A DNA stretch of 64,000 bases, from contig NZ_CP132294.1 in assembly GCF_030734285.1 (NCBI RefSeq), forward strand, positions 3,224,001-3,288,000. The letters are read 5' to 3'. This DNA is from Natronococcus sp. AD-5 (GTDB taxonomy: Archaea; Halobacteriota; Halobacteria; Halobacteriales; Natrialbaceae). Position 1 is the stretch's first letter; each line of letters begins with the position of its first letter. The notes beneath the pieces were generated by a model, which had not been told where the DNA came from, did no database searches, and worked only from the letters and a program-made list of their open reading frames with translations. This document shows, in pieces, positions 60,733-64,000 of the stretch. A program made the translations under genes and the position numbers.

Positions 60733-61534
60733 CATCGACGAAGCGGTCCGGCGCGGTGAGCATCGCCTCGTGGCCGTGCCCATCGAAGGTAACAATCCGG
60801 CTGTTCGGGAGCGCGTCATCGAGCGGTTCCGTAACATCGTTCAAGAGCGGCGGACTCTCGCTGCCGGACAACAGCAAGGTTGGCGTCGTCACGGTTGCGA
60901 ACCGGGCCGCATCGAATTCGTACTCGCCGACCGCTTGTACGCTGCGGGGCCAGACGTGAGCGACATCCACGAGATCCTGCCAGTCCGGTGCCGAGCGTTG
61001 CTCGTCGATTTCCTCCGGTGTGGATTGGGCGATCTCTCGCAGGAACAGAACGAGTACCTCTTCGCTCCTTCCGTCGTTCAGCAGCCGCTTCATTTCGGCG
61101 AGCACCTCCTCGGAGTAGAGTTCGTGGTCGCCGACCTGAATCGGTGGTTCGTACAGGATAAGTTTGTGGAGGTCGTCAGTTCGCAGGGCCGCCTCCACGG
61201 ATAAAAGCGCCCCGGAGGAATGCCCGAGAAGAGTCACCGGGCCGTCTATCGTATCGACAACTGCAGCCACGTCCTCGAACTCCCGCTCCAGTTCGTATTC
61301 GGCGTTGTCGCCGCTCTCACCGACGCCGCGACAATCCATCGCGTAGACCGTGCAGTTGTCCGCGAAAGCGGGGCGCACACCGGATAGTTCCCAGAACCTG
61401 TGGTCGCAGGCGCCCCCGTGGACGAGTACAAGCGGCGGCCCGCTTCCCGTCCGTTCGAACGCGATATCGGTCCCGTCCGCTGATCCGACGGTCTCCATTT
61501 CCTCTCTCGTGCCGGGTTGCGTTGGTTTGGGCAT
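60701..61534 (-). CDS. Alpha/beta hydrolase
   Basis: A 277-residue hydrolase. The oxyanion loop is LVLVHGGACDHRFW, the nucleophile elbow LLGHSSGALLSVEAAL (Ser near residue 100), the acid lies in LLLSGSESPPLL, and the His in TFDGHGHEAML. All triad members are therefore present. VYAMDCRGVGESGDN is typical of the family. The substrate is unknown. The ATG at 61534 (MPKPTQPG) is used; the ATG at 61498 (METVGSADG) is also plausible and lies closer to the domain. It lies about 100 bp downstream of the HTH gene on the same strand, which may control it. Confidence 0.88.
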   Translation of the reverse strand: MPKPTQPGTREEMETVGSADGTDIAFERTGSGPPLVLVHGGACDHRFWELSGVRPAFADNCTVYAMDCRGVGESGDNAEYELEREFEDVAAVVDTIDGPVTLLGHSSGALLSVEAALRTDDLHKLILYEPPIQVGDHELYSEEVLAEMKRLLNDGRSEEVLVLFLREIAQSTPEEIDEQRSAPDWQDLVDVAHVWPRSVQAVGEYEFDAARFATVTTPTLLLSGSESPPLLNDVTEPLDDALPNSRIVTFDGHGHEAMLTAPDRFVDEVLAFLRETN

Positions 61535-61630
61535 GGTTCGTCCACCTGCAGGTAACACGATGAGGGACGCGATAATGTAACTATTCAGTGAAATATTGCA
61601 CGGCGTGCAACCGATTCACGTCGGCGAGGC

Positions 61631-62476
61631 TCACCACGGGACCGTGAACCGCTCGGGGACCGGGGTGTTCAGTGCGGCCTCGTCGACTGGCCGCGCCTCC
61701 TGGCGATACCGCTCGAAGACGGCCCGCGCCCACTCCCGGGCCTCAGGGGCGTCGGTATCGATCCACGCCTGCAGCGCTCTGGTTTCGGTGTCGTGACAGC
61801 AGATGCCGACCCGATCGTCGAAGATGTCGATCCCGCACCGCGTCCTGTCGGGGAGGTCGTCGTGAACCAGGACGGTGCAGTGGTCCCGGGCGGCCGCCTT
61901 CTCGAAGAGGTCGGGATTCCAGTCCACGGTCGCGGCCAGGACCGCCGGCGAGTACACGAACTCGATTTCCATGCCCTCGAGGACGGCCCGACAGAACGCC
62001 TCGTTGGCGACCGATTTGAACACCGTCGCCCCGAAGCCGCGCATCGCGTCGCTTTCCTCGAACAGTTGGATCACGCGATCGACGGGTTCGTAGGGGTAGC
62101 CCGGACCCGGATAGGCGACGACGGCGTCGGCGAACAGGTCCACGGAAAATTCGTCCATCTCCCGGGGAAGCCACTGCCAGACGTCGCGGAGTTTGCCTTC
62201 GGCGTCCATCGCGCCCCGAAAGCCCGCGAACCGTTCGGCGACGAACTCGCCGAGCGGTGTGAGTTCGTACGTCGATCCGCTGCGTTCGATCCACCGGCGC
62301 TCCTCGAAATCGCCGATGACGCGTCCGATGGTCGAGGCATGGGCGCCAGTCGCAGCCCGCAAATCGGCCCGGTCGCAGCCCCCCTCCGCGAGTGCGTCGA
62401 GAACCCCGACCCGGTGTTCGGAGCAAGCGATGAATTCGATCTCCTCGATCGACGATACCATGTGAACAGTTGGCAT
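61631..62476 (-). CDS. HTH regulator with FilR1-like C-terminal domain
   Basis: A 281-residue protein. The N-terminal winged helix is SIEEIEFIACSEHRVGVLDALAEGGCDRADLRAATGAHASTIGRVIGDFEERRWIERSGSTYELTPLGEFV. The remaining 190 residues form a mixed domain (WQWLPREMDEF, NEAFCRAVLEGMEIEFVYSPAVLAATVDW, CGIDIFDDRVGICCHDTET), which matches the haloarchaeal regulators with a FilR1 middle-type domain. The ATG at 62476 (MPTVHMVSS) is used; MVSSIEE at 62461 is an alternative. The gene is probably cotranscribed with, or controls, the hydrolase downstream. The ligand is unknown. Confidence 0.82.
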   Translation of the reverse strand: MPTVHMVSSIEEIEFIACSEHRVGVLDALAEGGCDRADLRAATGAHASTIGRVIGDFEERRWIERSGSTYELTPLGEFVAERFAGFRGAMDAEGKLRDVWQWLPREMDEFSVDLFADAVVAYPGPGYPYEPVDRVIQLFEESDAMRGFGATVFKSVANEAFCRAVLEGMEIEFVYSPAVLAATVDWNPDLFEKAAARDHCTVLVHDDLPDRTRCGIDIFDDRVGICCHDTETRALQAWIDTDAPEAREWARAVFERYRQEARPVDEAALNTPVPERFTVPW

Positions 62477-62600
62477 TGCGGCGATATTACGTCTTCCGGG
62501 AGGCCGACGAAGGGGCCGGATCCGTACTCGCTTCAGTGACGGATACGCGTTTTCTATCCAGCAGACCAAATCCGAACTAACAAGTAACTGGTAAGGGTAG

Positions 62601-62628
62601 TGTGCTGAATACAGAGGATGAATTTAGC
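62601..62628 (+). repeat. Island repeat, copy B
   Basis: A 28-bp element starting TGTGCTGAATACAG and ending GAATTTAGC, 23/28 identical to copy A. Its first part, GTGCTGAATACA at 62602-62613, also occurs inverted at 63271-63282 (copy C). Confidence 0.6.
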
Positions 62629-62727
62629 GAACCAACTCTGTTTGCTCTGGCCAATCTGCACTAGGTCGACCGATCAGTAGATCTCCCTACCTATCACCCG
62701 ATCCTATTCTACCTGCGTTTAAATCAG

Positions 62728-63114
62728 TCAGGTGAGAACGGTGTCGTTTGGAATAGCAGCCGTTCGTATGTACCGACGGCCAACGAGTGTAGAGATAACC
62801 ACAACTAGCATAATGCCAAGCGATAGAGGGAGCGGTTGGCTCCCCACCAGCCAATTGCCGACGGGAGTTTGGTAGAGGATTGTAGCCGGGGCGGCTCCAC
62901 CCAGTGCGACAGCGGCAAGCCCAGCCAGACTTTGAAGAACGTACTGATCCGGTTCAACGTACAGGTATACTCCGACGAGAACTGGCAGACTGCCGAGTAC
63001 GAGACCCAGCAACTCACCGGTTCTGGGATCGATATAGAGAATCCAGTACAACGCGATAAAGGCACCAGTGGCAATAGTGAGATCGAATTTTTGTTCATCA
63101 GATCGTATTGACAT
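62728..63114 (-). CDS. Small four-helix membrane protein
   Basis: A 128-residue protein with four hydrophobic helices: LTIATGAFIALYWILYI, LLGLVLGSLPVLVGVYLYV, SLAGLAAVALGGAAPATIL and LSLGIMLVVVISTLVGRRYI. No family is recognised. The TATA-like CTAAATAT on the minus strand near 63139-63146 is about 28 bp before the ATG at 63114 (MSIRSDEQKF), which supports leaderless translation from there instead of from 63150. The gene lies between inverted 12-bp repeats (copies B and C) and may be cargo of a small mobile unit. Confidence 0.72.
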   Translation of the reverse strand: MSIRSDEQKFDLTIATGAFIALYWILYIDPRTGELLGLVLGSLPVLVGVYLYVEPDQYVLQSLAGLAAVALGGAAPATILYQTPVGNWLVGSQPLPLSLGIMLVVVISTLVGRRYIRTAAIPNDTVLT

Positions 63115-63270
63115 CGTACGTATCCAGACGGCACCGTGATATTTAGTCATTCTTCTAACTCAAAGAGCGATTACAGTCCATCGAAGTCACGGATACCGTA
63201 TGTGATCTTCCTGCGCTGAAAGGTCGCCACTCTCGTTGATGACCCTTCGGAGAGCGCTGCACTTGCGCCT

Positions 63271-63282
63271 TGTATTCAGCAC
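63271..63282 (-). repeat. Island repeat, copy C (inverted)
   Basis: TGTATTCAGCAC is the exact reverse complement of GTGCTGAATACA in copy B. Together B and C flank the small membrane protein gene as a 12-bp inverted pair about 680 bp apart. Confidence 0.6.
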
Positions 63283-63373
63283 GATTCTATCGACACCATC
63301 ACTATTTGATAGGACTCGCAGCGGTACGGTCGCAACACCACCTCCCATGCGTTCACGCGAATCCGAACGGCCG

Positions 63374-64000
63374 TCAGGCGAGCAGCGCCGTCAGGTCGGC
63401 CACGTCGCGGTCCTCGAGCGAGCGAATCGTCTCGAGGAGTTCCGCGCGCCGCTCGGCGTCGACGCGATCCTCGGTCAGGGTCCGGAACTTGTCCTCGAGC
63501 CCCTCCCAGCCGATCGGATCGATCGGGTGGCCCCGGAAGGCGTCCTTCTCGACGCGGTAGGTGGTGCCGTCGTCCATCGTCACGTCGATGACGGCGGGCA
63601 TCTCGCCGTTCTCGAAGCGCTCGGTGAGTTCGGGATTCTCGGTGACGTCGACGATCCGAAGCAGGTCCTGGACGTCGTTCCGGCGAATGCGCTCCGGTTC
63701 GTACTGCGCGAGCGAGAGGTCGCGGTCGATCAGCGCCGCGGCGAGCATGTACGGCAGCGAGTGGTCCGCCTGGGCGCGGCTGGCGACCTCGTAGCGGTTC
63801 CCCTCGCCGCCGCCGATGATGAGCTTCGCGCCGGCGAACGTCTCGAGTTTGATCCCCGAGACGTCGTCGGGATCGAGATCCTCCCCCTCGGCGAGTTCGA
63901 CGATCCCCTCGACCGCCGACTGGGCGTACGTCTCGGCGACGTATCGCTTCGTCATGACGTCGCGGACGCGCTCGCCGGGCGTCAGGTCGATCTCGAACGG
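63374..64000 (-). CDS. MmgE/PrpD family protein, C-terminal part (gene runs off the right edge)
   Basis: The frame is open to base 64000, so the N-terminus is outside the window. Visible is the C-terminal lid region of MmgE/PrpD proteins (2-methylcitrate dehydratase or cis-aconitate decarboxylase relatives): KRYVAETYAQSAVEGIVELAE, SLPYMLAAALIDRDLSLAQYEPERI and GHPIDPIGWEGLEDKFRTLTE. It ends in VADLTALLA. The family dehydrates or isomerises tricarboxylic acids, for example 2-methylcitrate in propionate use; the exact substrate is unknown. Base composition returns to the high-GC norm here, so this marks the right edge of the accessory island. Confidence 0.9.
   Translation of the reverse strand, partial: PFEIDLTPGERVRDVMTKRYVAETYAQSAVEGIVELAEGEDLDPDDVSGIKLETFAGAKLIIGGGEGNRYEVASRAQADHSLPYMLAAALIDRDLSLAQYEPERIRRNDVQDLLRIVDVTENPELTERFENGEMPAVIDVTMDDGTTYRVEKDAFRGHPIDPIGWEGLEDKFRTLTEDRVDAERRAELLETIRSLEDRDVADLTALLA

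Noticed and set aside
1-64000. tRNA or rRNA genes and CRISPR arrays
   Set aside because: I looked for the T-arm consensus, long rRNA-like segments and regularly spaced repeats. The only tandem repeats are the coding 24-bp units at 33058 and the pair of 32-bp repeats at 50209, which are not CRISPR-like.

Overview
The window is a piece of a haloarchaeal (class Halobacteria) chromosome. The evidence is high GC with a strong preference for G or C at third codon positions, very acidic deduced proteins, Tat-type (twin-arginine) lipoprotein signals, archaeal TATA promoters only about 25-30 bp before start codons (leaderless or short-leader mRNAs), and typical archaeal genes: Orc1/Cdc6, TrmB, Bat-type HTH, UvrB/UvrC and aIF1/SUI1. 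I cannot name the genus from the sequence alone. No rRNA, tRNA, CRISPR array or intact transposase gene was seen.

Layout. 0-15 kb is mostly housekeeping: the end of uvrC, an NhaC-type antiporter, a SUI1-like factor, an acetyltransferase, an orphan NrfD-like quinol-binding membrane subunit, a 10-TM putative manganese exporter behind a palindromic operator and a mini-ORF, uvrB, a glutamine amidotransferase, small conserved proteins, a saccharopine-dehydrogenase-like reductase, orc1/cdc6 and a membrane-anchored Asp/Gly/Asn-rich protein.

15.5-45.3 kb is a large surface-polysaccharide locus. It makes precursors (GlmS, a UDP-HexNAc-type dehydrogenase), assembles glycans (two GT2, one GT4, a DUF354 protein, a GT-C-like membrane protein) and exports them (a Wzx-like flippase). 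It also carries candidate modifying enzymes: two asparagine-synthetase-like proteins that both lack the glutaminase cysteine, two Tat-lipoprotein polysaccharide deacetylases, a Tat-exported M14/AstE-like zinc hydrolase with a PKD domain, a Tat-exported beta-helix protein and a phosphodiesterase-like enzyme. Three membrane-tethered winged-helix proteins and one Bat-type HTH protein sit inside it. About a dozen of its promoters share a roughly 23-bp partly palindromic box (GYTTA, about 13 bp, TAARC) with the TATA element in its downstream half. I see this box nowhere else in the window. It is the best candidate for an undescribed regulatory system.

45.4-55.2 kb is mixed core: a MutS-like ATPase with HhH domain, a two-domain SagB-like nitroreductase, small regulators, an Rcp1-like response regulator, TrmB, a Yip1-like protein, a metallophosphoesterase, a DUF2391-type membrane protein and phosphosulfolactate synthase.

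55.3-63.3 kb is a lower-GC, decaying accessory island bracketed by copies of a repeat. It holds an intact GAF/PAS histidine kinase followed by a broken response regulator, a frameshifted zinc-finger gene, a possible terminase remnant, a secreted Gln/Asn-rich repeat protein, an alpha/beta hydrolase, an HTH regulator and a small membrane protein. The window ends inside an MmgE/PrpD-family gene.
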